DNA from: DATLZB01 sp035574175
GTDB lineage: Bacteria; Pseudomonadota; Alphaproteobacteria; Rhizobiales; Hyphomicrobiaceae
Reading direction: 5' to 3'
DNA length: 18,729 nt
NCBI GenBank assembly: GCA_035574175.1
Contig: DATLZB010000126.1
Location: 1 to 18,729 of the forward strand
Shown: positions 1 to 9,324 of the stretch, one piece after another
Layout of the letters: the number at the start of each line of letters is the position of its first letter
How positions within the stretch are numbered: the stretch's first letter is position 1
Notes under the pieces: generated by a model
What the model saw: only the letters and a program-made list of their open reading frames with translations
What the model was told of the DNA's origin: nothing
The model's database searches: none
Program-made: the position numbers and the translations under genes

Positions 1-84
1 ATCCTCAAGGCCAAGGTCTCCCCCGAGGTCGGCGCCAGTCTCGCCGACCAGAGCATCCGCGACTTGAAGCGGCTGTTGAACTAA
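1..84 (+). CDS. C-terminal end of an unrecognised protein (5' truncated)
   Basis: An open frame runs from the first base to a TAA at 82-84 and gives 27 residues ending DLKRLLN. It uses GC-rich codons like its neighbours, and the stop lies 70 bases before the end of the convergent hydrolase gene, so it is probably the tail of a real gene that starts outside the window. The peptide is helical and charged and carries no motif I recognise. No function can be assigned. Confidence 0.5.
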   Translation: MLKAKVSPEVGASLADQSIRDLKRLLN

Positions 85-154
85 AGGCTCCCAGCCTCGA
101 TTGCTCCATGGAGGTCATGGGCGGGCTGCTGCCCGGCCATTGATCCTTTGGCCC

Positions 155-994
155 TCACCCGCGCAGGAACGGCCCGGCGAGACGGTGGAAGGCGTCGGCC
201 GCGTCCCACGGCACCAGGTGCTTGCAACCCGGCACGATGTGCAGGTTGAGCGACGGCATCTGTCGCTTCGCAAGCTCCGCCCGCGCGCCGGCCTGGCCGC
301 GATCCTCGCGGCCGTAGATCAAGAGCATCGGCTGGCGGACTTCGCCGAGGCGCTGCCACAGCGGCTGCCTCTTGCCGCCGTCGACGGCCGCGCGCTTCTC
401 GGCGGCGGCGCGATTGCGAGCAAGGAAGGCGCGGAAGTTCTTGCCGGTGCTCATGCGGTGGCGCAAAGCCAACTCGTCCTCCGTGATCAGATCGTGATTG
501 AAGAGATTGGCCTCGAGCAGCGCCCTGGTGTCGGCCATGGTCGGCTCGGCGTCGCCGCCCTCCTCGCCTTCGGCCGGCCCACGCTTCTTTGCCGGTTGGT
601 CGGGCAGCGGCGGCAACAGGCTGCCGGTTCCCAACACCACGACATGGCTCACCCGATCCGGTTGCGAAAGGGCGAGCTCCACCGCCATGGCGCCCGACTG
701 GGAGTGGCCGACGAGTGCGGCGCGATCGAGGCGCAACGCATCCATGAACCTCAGGATGAAGGCGGTGCGGTAGCCAAGCCCCCATTCCGGCGGATCGTCG
801 GTGAGGCCGAATCCGGGCTGGTCGTAGGCGATGGCGCGCACCCCGTTCGCGGCAAGCGGCGCAAGGTTACGGCGCCAAACGTCGAGCGAGGAGCCGAGGG
901 ACGCGCCGTGGATAAGGATGGCGGGCCGGCCGGTGCCGGCTTCGACGTAGCGGGTGTTGAGCCCGTCGACGCTGAGGAAGCGGTCCTCCGCCAT
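155..994 (-). CDS. alpha/beta fold hydrolase
   Basis: This 279-residue alpha/beta hydrolase resembles the meta-cleavage-product hydrolase/haloperoxidase branch. Visible parts are the oxyanion-hole HG at residues 29-30, the nucleophile elbow GHSQSG with Ser98, a likely acid Asp231 in YGREDRG, and the catalytic His259 in GCKHLVPW. A charged, low-complexity stretch at about residues 134-150 lies in the region that normally forms the lid. The frame is open up to 1066, but the ATG at 994 is preferred: it starts directly with family-like sequence, has GAGAG upstream, and sits 2 bases after the stop of the VOC gene. The tight spacing implies co-transcription with the VOC gene and the Bug-type receptor. 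Its place next to a dioxygenase-fold protein suggests hydrolysis of a ring-cleavage or ester intermediate, but this is inference. The substrate is unknown. Confidence 0.85.
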   Translation of the reverse strand: MAEDRFLSVDGLNTRYVEAGTGRPAILIHGASLGSSLDVWRRNLAPLAANGVRAIAYDQPGFGLTDDPPEWGLGYRTAFILRFMDALRLDRAALVGHSQSGAMAVELALSQPDRVSHVVVLGTGSLLPPLPDQPAKKRGPAEGEEGGDAEPTMADTRALLEANLFNHDLITEDELALRHRMSTGKNFRAFLARNRAAAEKRAAVDGGKRQPLWQRLGEVRQPMLLIYGREDRGQAGARAELAKRQMPSLNLHIVPGCKHLVPWDAADAFHRLAGPFLRG

Positions 995-996
995 GG

Positions 997-1815
997 TCAG
1001 TGCCGCTCTCTCACCGCGATCAGGGTGTGGTCGGGGTCGGACATGAAGTACTCGCCCATCGGGCACTGCCGCTTCAAAAGCTCGAGGCGTGCCCCCTGCT
1101 CCTTGCCCTTGCCGACCGGAATGGGGTTGAGAATCGGGTTGACGCCGACCGCTTCCTCCACGTCGTCCTTGAACTTGGCGAGGCTCTCGACAGTGAAGCC
1201 GATGTGATCCATGCCGGTCGGCAGAATGCTTTGGTTGGCGTAGTTGCCGATGCGCCAGGGCATGATAAGGAGCGTGACCTTGCCATCGGTGAGGTAGTGG
1301 TTGGGGTCGCCCGCCTTAGAGTTCTGCTCGGCAAGCTCGAACACGTCCACATAGAACCGCGCCACTTCGTCGGGGCGCATGGTGCGCACGGCGACGTGGC
1401 TGATGCAGCGCTCGTGCTGGCGCTCGCTCGCTTCGTTCTCGACGTAGACGCCGGTGCGGTTCTCCATCTCCCTCTGGGAAATGTCGAACACGTTGCCATC
1501 GGGATCGTTGGCTGAGATGCCGGCGAAGGGGCGGGTGCCGGGGCGCTTCACCCACTCGGCCGTCGGATACCTGGTCTTCATGCGGTCGAAGACCGTCTCG
1601 ACGCTCTCCACCTCGATGCCGAAGTGGTCAAGGCCGGCCGGCCGGCCGGCCTTGCGCGGATTGATGTTCAAGCCGACGTAGCCATCGCCGACGGTGACCG
1701 CGCGGGTCGGGCGCGACTTGCCGGAGCCCTTCATGCCGAAAACGGCCTCGTAGAACTTGGGCAGAAGCGCGTACTTCTCGCTGACGATGGCGACGTGATT
1801 GATCTTGGCGAACAT
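997..1815 (-). CDS. two-domain VOC family protein (glyoxalase/extradiol dioxygenase fold)
   Basis: The 272-residue protein is built of two VOC domains, about residues 1-115 and 134-270, as in type I extradiol ring-cleavage dioxygenases. First-strand histidines are His7 (INHVAI) and His140 (ISHVAV); second-module histidines are His64 (LDHFGIEV) and His204 (MDHIGFTV). The usual acidic third ligand is Asp111 in domain 1 (DPDGNVFDI), but the equivalent place in domain 2 (DPDHTLIA) is Ala267. A metal site is therefore better supported in the N-terminal domain. The start is the ATG at 1815, 21 bases after the receptor gene. With the downstream hydrolase it forms a plausible ring-cleavage/hydrolysis pair. 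A glyoxalase, epimerase or dioxygenase role cannot be separated from sequence alone. Confidence 0.85.
   Translation of the reverse strand: MFAKINHVAIVSEKYALLPKFYEAVFGMKGSGKSRPTRAVTVGDGYVGLNINPRKAGRPAGLDHFGIEVESVETVFDRMKTRYPTAEWVKRPGTRPFAGISANDPDGNVFDISQREMENRTGVYVENEASERQHERCISHVAVRTMRPDEVARFYVDVFELAEQNSKAGDPNHYLTDGKVTLLIMPWRIGNYANQSILPTGMDHIGFTVESLAKFKDDVEEAVGVNPILNPIPVGKGKEQGARLELLKRQCPMGEYFMSDPDHTLIAVRERH
1630..1653. repeat. 24-bp perfect palindrome of GGCC/CCGG units inside the VOC gene
   Basis: The 24 bases equal their own reverse complement: a core of alternating CCGG/GGCC units flanked by AA and TT. In the VOC gene frame they encode KAGRPAGL, just before metal-ligand candidate His64. 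It may simply reflect GC-rich codon choice. Confidence 0.8.
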
Positions 1816-1836
1816 CCTGCGACTCCTCCCCTTCCG

Positions 1837-2883
1837 CTACTTGGCTTCCTTGGTCATATCCATCGCCTGATTGGCGGCTGCGACAATCTCCTTCGACACC
1901 GCGTAAGCATTGCGGATCAGCGCCGCGACCTTCTCGCCGCTCACCTCGTCGATCTCAAGCTTGCTCTTCTTCGCTTCCTCGATGAAGCCCGGATCGTTGA
2001 TGGCCGCGTGGAAGGCAACGCGGAGGGCGGCGACGCGCTCCGGCGGTACGCCGGGCGGGGCCAGAATGGGCCGGTCGAGCTCCTGGGGGACCAGGATCAG
2101 CTCCAGGATCTGCTTGGTGCGCTCGTCCTTGGCAAACTCGATGATGGCGGGAACGTCCGGGAACAGCTTGTTGCGCTCAACAGCAATGGTGATCGGGATG
2201 GCGACCTTCTTCTTTGGGAACCAGTCGGGTCGCGTCGAATTGATCGAGGACACCAAGCCGCCGCAACGGCCGTGCACCTCGCCGCGCTCCATGGCGAGGA
2301 ACACTTCGTTGCCGCCCTTGTAGCCCGAGATGATCTTGATCTTGGTGCCGAACAGCTCGTTGACCATCTTCGGCAGCGTCTCCATGCGGGAACCGGCACC
2401 GGTGCCGCCGACGATGAATTCCTTGTCGAACAGGTCCTGCCAGGATTTGATTCCCGACTCGTGCCAGGCCACGCACATCGAGCTCGCCGTGGCCAGACTG
2501 CCGATCCAGTTCATCTCGCGCGGATCGAACTGGGCGCCGCCGGTGCCGAACAGCGGTGCGAACGGCACACTCGAATGCACGAGGCCGATGGTGGTGCCGT
2601 CCTTGGGCGCTGCCGCATAGAGGTGGTTCATGGCACGGATGCCGCCGCCACCCGGCATGTTCTGGATGACGATGTTGGGCTTGCCCGGGATGTGCGCGCT
2701 GAAGTAGGGGGCGAACGCGCGCGCGTAGCTCGAATATCCGCCGCCCTCACCGGCGCTCAAGATCCAATTGATCTGCTTGCCCTTGTAAAACTCGGCGACG
2801 TCGTCGGCGCGGGTGACGGCCGGCGCAGCCCCAACCGTCAGGCACGCGGCCGCGGTCAGCGCGCCACGCATGGCTCTGAACAT
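1837..2883 (-). CDS. Bug/TctC-family tripartite tricarboxylate transporter substrate-binding protein
   Basis: This is a periplasmic receptor of the Bug (TctC) family, 348 residues, which captures small carboxylates or similar solutes for TctAB-type secondary transporters. The N-terminus is a Sec signal peptide: MFRAMR, a hydrophobic stretch rich in Ala, Leu and Val, then a likely cleavage at VTRA|DD (residues 26/27). Family signatures follow: the ligand loop near SAGEGGGYSSYAR (about 43-55) and the segment VIQNMPGGGGIRAMNHLY (about 72-89), with the usual VPAI...RTKQILELI region near the C-terminus. The frame is open up to 3096, but the start at 2883 is preferred because GGGAGG lies 6 bases upstream and it gives a proper signal peptide. 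No TctA or TctB membrane subunit lies in the window, so it is an orphan receptor, common in this family. The ligand may be the substrate of the two downstream enzymes. Confidence 0.9.
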   Translation of the reverse strand: MFRAMRGALTAAACLTVGAAPAVTRADDVAEFYKGKQINWILSAGEGGGYSSYARAFAPYFSAHIPGKPNIVIQNMPGGGGIRAMNHLYAAAPKDGTTIGLVHSSVPFAPLFGTGGAQFDPREMNWIGSLATASSMCVAWHESGIKSWQDLFDKEFIVGGTGAGSRMETLPKMVNELFGTKIKIISGYKGGNEVFLAMERGEVHGRCGGLVSSINSTRPDWFPKKKVAIPITIAVERNKLFPDVPAIIEFAKDERTKQILELILVPQELDRPILAPPGVPPERVAALRVAFHAAINDPGFIEEAKKSKLEIDEVSGEKVAALIRNAYAVSKEIVAAANQAMDMTKEAK

Positions 2884-2929
2884 GCATTTCCTCCCGATAC
2901 GAACCGTTTTCGGCAGCCCTACCAAGACC

Positions 2930-2959
2930 ATTGTGCGCCTGGCGAGCGCAGCTCGGCAA
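2930..2959 (-). promoter_or_regulatory. candidate sigma-70-type promoter for the receptor/VOC/hydrolase cluster
   Basis: On the minus strand, TTGCCG (2959-2954) is followed after 18 bases by CACAAT (2935-2930). Each hexamer matches four of six consensus positions. It would start RNA near 2922, about 40 bases before the receptor ATG with its strong ribosome site. This is visual matching only. Confidence 0.3.
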
Positions 2960-3013
2960 TAGCCATCAGCCGGTCGGGGCCGAGCCCGGAAGGGGGGCGC
3001 GTGGTAAGCAGGG

Positions 3014-4575
3014 TCAATCGCGCGGGGCTGGCGGCTGCCAGCGCAGTTTGGGCTCGCGCGCCGCCTTGGTCTCGTCGAGCCTCCGGCGGGGAGCAAGGCG
3101 GGGGGCCTGGGTGAAGCGATCGGTTTCGCCGCGTCGGGCGGCCTGAGCCAGTTCGCGCAAGGTAGCGATGAACAGATCGAGCGAGGCCTTCGATTCCGAC
3201 TCGGTGGGCTCGATCAGCATGGCGCCGTGGACGACCAGGGGGAAGTACATGGTCATCGGGTGATAGCCCTCATCGATCATGGCCTTGGCGAAATCGAGCG
3301 TGGTGATGCCCGTGCCCTTGAGAAAGCGGTCGTCGAACAGAACCTCGTGCATGCAGGGCTGGTCGCCGAAGGGTTGGGTGAAGAGATCGCGAAGGCCGGC
3401 GCGGACATAGTTGGCGTTGAGGACGGCGTCCTCAGAGGCCTGCCGCATGCCGTCGGCACCGTGCGAGAGCATGTAGGCCAGCGTACGCACGAACATGCCC
3501 ATCTGGCCATGGAAGGCGGCCAGCCGCCCGAACGGCTTCAGGCCGCGACGCTCGGCCTCGGCCGCATCCTCGACGATGCGGAAGCTCTCACCCTCACGCA
3601 ACGCGAAGGGCACGGGCGCGTAAGGCGCAAGCGCATCGGACAGCGCCACGGGGCCGGCGCCCGGGCCGCCGCCGCCGTGGGGAGTGGAAAACGTCTTGTG
3701 CAGGTTGAGGTGCATGGCGTCGACGCCGAGATCGCCGGGCCTCACCTTGCCGACGATGGCGTTGAAGTTGGCACCGTCGCAGTAGAAATAGGCGCCGGCT
3801 GCATGCACCACTTCGGCGATCTCCGCCGCCTCGCGCTCGAACAGCCCGCACGTGTTGGGGTTGGTGAGCATGATGGCGGCGACATCGGGGGAAAGCGCCG
3901 CTTTCACCGCGTCCGCCGCCAGCGTGCCGTCGGCTCGGGCCGGCACCGGCTTGACCGTATAGCCGACGAAGGCGGCCGTCGCCGGATTGGTGCCGTGCGC
4001 GGAATCGGGCACGAGCACGACGCTCGCCCTCGAACCCTTGGCCTCGTGCGCGGCCTTGATCGCCAACATGCCGCACAGCTCGCCATGGGCACCAGCGCGC
4101 GGCGAGAGCGCGATCGCCTTCATGCCGGTCAGCTCCAACAGGTAGCCTGACAAAAGCTGCATGAGCGCGATGGCGCCCTGCACGGTCTGCTGAGGCTGAA
4201 GCGGGTGGATGTCGGCGAAGCCTGCAAGCCGCGCCATCTTCTCGTTGAGGCGGGCGTTGTGCTTCATGGTGCACGAACCGAGCGGGTAGGGTCCGCTGTC
4301 GATGGCGTAGTTCTGGCGCGACAGCCGCACGTAGTGGCGGACGGCCTCGGGCTCGCTCAATCCAGGAAGACCGATCGGCTGAGTGCGCTGCAAGCCACCA
4401 AGGCGGGTTTTCGCCAGCTTGTGCTCCGGCAGGTCGACACCGGAGTTCTCGGCGCTCCCCTGCTCGAACAGCAGCGGCTCCTCATGATCGAGCCCGCGAT
4501 TGCCGGTGAAGGTTTGAACGGCGCTGGGCGCCGCATCGCCTGGACCGGTCGGCCGTCCCTGCCGGTTCATAGCCA

Positions 4576-4576
<1 letters not shown>
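3014..4576 (-). CDS. gcvPB: glycine dehydrogenase (decarboxylating) subunit 2, P-protein beta half
   Basis: This is the PLP-binding half of the split glycine cleavage P-protein. It decarboxylates glycine and passes the aminomethyl group to lipoylated GcvH in the cytoplasm. The 520-residue length is normal. Signatures are GSCTMKHN (100-107), DSAHGTNPA (191-199), the aspartate in FYCDGANFNAI (about 264-274), and the PLP lysine Lys294 in HLNLHKTFSTPHGGGGPG. The C-terminus TQAPRL...RRLDETKAAR is typical. The frame also allows GTG at 4579 and ATG at 4570. The ATG at 4576 is chosen because GGAGG lies 7 bases upstream and because it shares one base with the gcvPA stop (TGATG). It is the last gene of the gcv operon and must pair with GcvPA to be active. 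I see no strong terminator behind it. Confidence 0.97.
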
Positions 4577-5918
<1,342 letters not shown>

Positions 5919-5919
<1 letters not shown>

Positions 5920-6296
5920 CAGCCGCTCTCCTTGAGGAAAGCCTCGTAGGCGGCGCGATCAATCAGCTTGTCGAGCTCGGACTTGTCGGCGATGCGCACC
6001 TTGAAGAACCACGCCTTGCCTTCGGGCTCCTCGTTGACCCACTGAGGGTTCGACGCGAGCGCGCTGTTGGCCTCCACCACCTCCCCGCCGACGGGGGAGA
6101 ACACGTCGCTTGCCGCTTTCACGCTCTCGACAACGCCGGCCGCTTCACCGGCCTTGAGCTGGCGGCCGGCCTCAGGCACTTCGACGAAAACCACGTCGCC
6201 CAATTGCTCGGCGGCGTGGCGCGTGATGCCGACAACGGCGACGTCCCCGTCGATGCGCACGTATTCATGGTCTCTGGTGAAACGCTCCAACGCCAT
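5919..6296 (-). CDS. gcvH: glycine cleavage system H protein (lipoyl carrier)
   Basis: This small lipoyl-domain protein, 125 residues, shuttles the aminomethyl intermediate between P-, T- and L-proteins. The lipoylated lysine is Lys60 in the classic context GVVESVKAASDV, followed by FSPVGGEVVEAN; QWVNEEPEGKAWFFKV is also characteristic. The frame opens at 6314, but the ATG at 6296 is chosen: it gives the standard N-terminus MALERFTRDHEYV and has GAGGAGGG about 6 bases upstream. It lies 24 bases behind gcvT and overlaps gcvPA by one base. Activity requires lipoate attachment by lipoyl transferase or synthase genes located elsewhere. Confidence 0.97.
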
Positions 6297-6320
6297 CGAC
6301 AGCCCTCCTCGCATGGGAAA

Positions 6321-7478
6321 TCACGTTCTGAAGTAGCGGTTCGGCACGAACGGCAGATCGACGATGCGGCCCGTCAGCGGCTTGCCGCGGACGAGCAGCG
6401 ATACGGCGGCATCGCGCACGGCAAAGGCCGCCGGCACGTAGCCCATGGCGACCGGCCCGTTGACGGTCGGAGCAAAGCCCCCGGAGGTGATGCGGCCGAT
6501 GGGCTCGCCTGAGGGCGACAGGATATCGGTGCCTTCGCGCGCGGGAGCGCGCCCGTCGGGCCTGATGCCCACGCGCAGCCGCTTTGGTCCTTGCGCCAGC
6601 TCGGTCCGAATCCGTTCCCAGCCCGGAAAGCCTCCTTGCTCGCGCCGCCGCTTCTGGATCGACCAGGCGAGGGCCGCCTCCACCGGCGATGTGGTCTCAT
6701 CGATATCATGGCCATAGAGGCAGAGGCCGGCTTCGAGCCGCAGGCTGTCGCGGGCGCCAAGACCGATCGGCTCGATGCCCTCCTCGGCGAGCAGCAGGCG
6801 GGCGAGGGGCGCCGCATCGACGCCAGCAAGGGAGATCTCGAAGCCGTCCTCGCCGGTATAGCCGGAGCGGCTCACCCGGCACGCAAAGGAACGCAGGCTG
6901 GTGGTGCAGGCTGCCATGAAGTTGAGGCGAGTCGCATCAGGCGAGAAGCGCGCCATGATTTCCTTTGCCAGCGGTCCCTGGACGGCGATGAGCGCGCGGT
7001 CGGGCTCAGGCTCGAGGCGCACACCTTTCGGCAGGTTGGCGGTGATGTGCTCGAAGTCGACCTCCTTGCGGGCCGCATTAACCACCAGATAGAGAACGCC
7101 ATCGCGCTCCGCCTCGAGCGGGCGGGTGATCATCAGATCGTCGATGATGCCGCCCTCGGCGTTGGTGAGCTGGGAGTAGCGCTGCCGGCCAGGCTTGAGG
7201 CCCAGGATGTCCGCCGGCACCAGAGCCTCCATGGCGCGCGCCACCGTCTCGTGGCGCCCATCGTCGGAGACGAGCACGGCCTGGCCCATATGGCTCACGT
7301 CGAACAGGCCGGCCTTGGCGCGGGTGTGGAGGTGCTCCTTCAGAACACCGAGAGCGTAGTGCACCGGCATCTCGTAGCCGGCGAACGGCACCATCTTGGC
7401 ACCGAGCGCAGCGTGCAGGTCATAGAGGGGTGTGCGTTTCAAGGCGGCAGCCGCAGCATCGGCACTGGTCCGGCTCAA
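6321..7478 (-). CDS. gcvT: glycine cleavage system T protein (aminomethyltransferase)
   Basis: The T-protein releases ammonia from aminomethyl-GcvH and transfers the methylene group to tetrahydrofolate. Up to 385 residues are encoded. Visible motifs are TPLYDLHAALGAKMVPFAGY at the N-terminus, the folate-site segment RYSQLTNAEGGIIDDLMI (100-117) with the conserved Asp pair 113-114, and SGYTGEDGFEIS (205-216). A C-terminal GcvT_C barrel follows from about residue 290. The start is uncertain. There is no ATG before residue 29, and the TTG at 7478 directly follows an in-frame TGA and has no Shine-Dalgarno sequence. A second TTG at 7442 begins LKRTPLYDLH, closer to typical family N-termini. It is the first gene of gcvT-gcvH-gcvPA-gcvPB and sits just behind a promoter-like sequence. 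Confidence 0.95.
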   Translation of the reverse strand: MSRTSADAAAAALKRTPLYDLHAALGAKMVPFAGYEMPVHYALGVLKEHLHTRAKAGLFDVSHMGQAVLVSDDGRHETVARAMEALVPADILGLKPGRQRYSQLTNAEGGIIDDLMITRPLEAERDGVLYLVVNAARKEVDFEHITANLPKGVRLEPEPDRALIAVQGPLAKEIMARFSPDATRLNFMAACTTSLRSFACRVSRSGYTGEDGFEISLAGVDAAPLARLLLAEEGIEPIGLGARDSLRLEAGLCLYGHDIDETTSPVEAALAWSIQKRRREQGGFPGWERIRTELAQGPKRLRVGIRPDGRAPAREGTDILSPSGEPIGRITSGGFAPTVNGPVAMGYVPAAFAVRDAAVSLLVRGKPLTGRIVDLPFVPNRYFRT

Positions 7479-7488
7479 TCAGGAACGG

Positions 7489-7518
7489 AGTAGACAGGCT
7501 GAGGCAGCGGCGTGTCAA
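7489..7518 (-). promoter_or_regulatory. candidate promoter of the gcv operon
   Basis: On the minus strand a perfect -35 hexamer, TTGACA (7518-7513), is followed after 18 bases by TCTACT (7494-7489), four of six matches to TATAAT. It lies in the 85-base gap between the upstream lipoprotein-like gene and gcvT. Transcription would start near 7482, only a few bases before the TTG at 7478 and about 40 bases before the TTG at 7442. That bears on the gcvT start choice. Confidence 0.5.
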
Positions 7519-7563
7519 TGTGCAGCCGGCAACTTGAACGCGGGGAAGACGAGCCCCGGCGTC

Positions 7564-8214
7564 TCATCCAGCTCCCGGAATGTTGCGGTCGAAACCGACA
7601 AAAAGCTCGAACTCGCCCGGCCGCGTGCCTTCCGGAATGTTGAAGGTGATGGTGCGAACGGCGGAGAAATAGCCGATCGGCCGGTCGATCGACACGGCCG
7701 CCTCGATCTTCATCTGCTCGCTCTTGAGCCGCTCCCGCTTGGCGTCGGTGACGAACACGCTAACTGGCAGGCTGACCGTGCCGCTGCGACCCTTGGGCCC
7801 GAGCAGGATGCGGCCGGAGAAGCCGTACTTGATGGTGACGCGGCCGGGCTCGATGCGGCATTCGCGCGCGGTCTTGGTGAGCTCGCCGCGGTGCATGACG
7901 GCGAGCCCGTCGCCGACACGACCAGGCTCGTAGACGGTCACCGCGTTGTCGCGCGACCACACCGAAAAGCGCGGGCAGCCAGGATCGACGCCGACCAGCC
8001 CGCCGCCCATTCCGCCCTCGCCTTTGGCCTCGGAGAGAAGCTGCTCCTCGCTGATCGAGCTGGATGAGGTCTGTGTGTTGGAGGGCCCACCGAAGAGGCC
8101 ACCGCCGAGCCCGGAGGTGAGGGTGGAAAGGCCGCAGCCGCTGCTTGCGAGGAGCGCAAAGCTCACCGCGCACCAGCGCGCCAATCGGCGGGCGAGGCTT
8201 CCAGTCATCGGCAC
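7564..8214 (-). CDS. conserved exported protein, probable lipoprotein, function unknown
   Basis: This 216-residue protein begins with Arg-containing, then hydrophobic sequence and a Cys at residue 27 in LLASSGCGLS, a weak lipobox that suggests an outer- or inner-membrane lipoprotein. Residues 30-75 are rich in Gly and Ser and look unstructured. The rest, from DPGCPRFSVWSRD to the end, resembles a beta-rich domain with RECRIEPGRVTIKYGFSGR and a final FELFVGFDRN. The two further cysteines, in PGCPRF and RECRI, could form a disulfide. I recognise it only as a conserved alphaproteobacterial hypothetical. The start may be the ATG at 8208, because AGG lies 8 bases before it but only 2 before 8214. 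It faces ispH across a 111-base divergent spacer and precedes gcvT by 85 bases. No functional link to either is evident. Confidence 0.75.
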   Translation of the reverse strand: MPMTGSLARRLARWCAVSFALLASSGCGLSTLTSGLGGGLFGGPSNTQTSSSSISEEQLLSEAKGEGGMGGGLVGVDPGCPRFSVWSRDNAVTVYEPGRVGDGLAVMHRGELTKTARECRIEPGRVTIKYGFSGRILLGPKGRSGTVSLPVSVFVTDAKRERLKSEQMKIEAAVSIDRPIGYFSAVRTITFNIPEGTRPGEFELFVGFDRNIPGAG

Positions 8215-8325
8215 CTGCGCCGTTGCGCGGCCATCCCCTCGTCAGTCACACGCTCTACCCTCGACAGAAGCCAACCAAGCGCGTAGCAACCTGTTATGCA
8301 GCCTCAGTGCGGCGAAGCTTGATCC

Positions 8326-9315
8326 ATGTCTGCCATCCGAACGAGCCCAGAGCACGTGCCAGATCGCCGGCCGTTAACCATCCTTCTCGCCAATCCTCGC
8401 GGATTCTGCGCCGGAGTGGACCGCGCCATCCAGATCGTCGAGCTTGCGCTCGCCCGATTCGGGCCCCCGGTCTACGTGCGCCATGAGATCGTCCACAACA
8501 GGTTCGTGGTCGACTCTCTTCGGGCAAAAGGCGCCATTTTTGTGGACGAACTCGACGAGATCCCGGAAACGGACGCTCCTGTGGTGTTCTCGGCACACGG
8601 CGTGCCCAAGGCCGTGCCGGCCGAGGCCAGGCGCCGCAACATGTTCTATCTCGATGCCACCTGCCCGCTGGTCTCCAAGGTGCACAAGGAGGCCGAGCGG
8701 CACTTCGGGGCCGGTCGGGAGATCGTGCTCATCGGCCATGCCGGACACCCGGAGGTGGCCGGCACCATGGGCCAGCTCCCCCCCGGCGCCGTCACCCTGA
8801 TCGAGACGGTGGCGGATGCCCGCGCCTACACGCCGCGCGATCCGGAACGGCTCGCCTATGTCACCCAAACCACTCTTTCCGTCGACGACACCGCCGAAAT
8901 CATCGCCGCGCTGAAAGCGCGCTTTCCCAACATCGCCTCGCCGCACAAAGAAGACATCTGCTATGCCACCACCAACAGGCAAGCGGCGGTAAAGGCCATC
9001 GCGGGTCGTTGCCAGCAGCTCGTCGTGGTCGGCGCGCCGAACAGCTCCAACTCGCGGCGGCTGGTGGAAGTGGCGTTGCGGGCCGGCTGCCCGCAGGCAC
9101 TGCTCATCGAGCGGGCAAGCGAGCTCGACTGGTCGCGCTTTGAGCATTCGAGCACGGTCGGCATCACGGCGGGCGCTTCGGCGCCGGAGGTACTGGTCGA
9201 GGAGGTCATCGACGGCTTCCGGCAGCGCTACGACGTCGCCATCGAGAGCGTGACGACCAGCGAAGAACGCATCGCCTTCAACGTGCCGCGCGAGCTGCGC
9301 GCCGCTCAGCCCTGA
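8326..9315 (+). CDS. ispH: 4-hydroxy-3-methylbut-2-enyl diphosphate reductase
   Basis: This is the last enzyme of the MEP isoprenoid pathway. It reduces HMBPP to IPP and DMAPP using an iron-sulfur cluster in the cytoplasm. The protein has 329 residues, normal for the family. The three cluster cysteines are present: Cys28 (PRGFCAGVDRA), Cys113 (DATCPLVSKVH) and Cys212 (EDICYATTNRQ). Substrate residues include His53 (RHEIVHN), His91 (FSAHGVP), and His141 and Glu143 in GHAGHPEVAGTMG, plus the YVTQTTLSV segment and APNSSNSRRL. The first 17 residues are a short extension before the conserved TILLANPRGFCAG. It begins the ispH-thrB-rnhA run, with thrB 9 bases downstream. The ribosome site is weak (GAAG). 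Confidence 0.97.
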   Translation: MSAIRTSPEHVPDRRPLTILLANPRGFCAGVDRAIQIVELALARFGPPVYVRHEIVHNRFVVDSLRAKGAIFVDELDEIPETDAPVVFSAHGVPKAVPAEARRRNMFYLDATCPLVSKVHKEAERHFGAGREIVLIGHAGHPEVAGTMGQLPPGAVTLIETVADARAYTPRDPERLAYVTQTTLSVDDTAEIIAALKARFPNIASPHKEDICYATTNRQAAVKAIAGRCQQLVVVGAPNSSNSRRLVEVALRAGCPQALLIERASELDWSRFEHSSTVGITAGASAPEVLVEEVIDGFRQRYDVAIESVTTSEERIAFNVPRELRAAQP

Positions 9316-9324
9316 TCGCGTCCC

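Noticed and set aside
104..113. CTCCATGGAG palindrome between the convergent ends at 84 and 155, considered as a terminator
   Set aside because: A 10-base palindrome leaves no loop and no T-run follows, so a terminator cannot be supported.
1624..3114. 496-codon plus-strand frame across the VOC and receptor genes
   Set aside because: It runs antisense to two well-supported genes and its composition (His, Asp, Arg and Gly rich) is typical of antisense frames in GC-rich DNA.
7479..7563. Glycine riboswitch upstream of gcvT
   Set aside because: The 85-base gap is too short for a tandem glycine riboswitch, already holds a promoter-like sequence close to the start, and shows no recognisable aptamer core.
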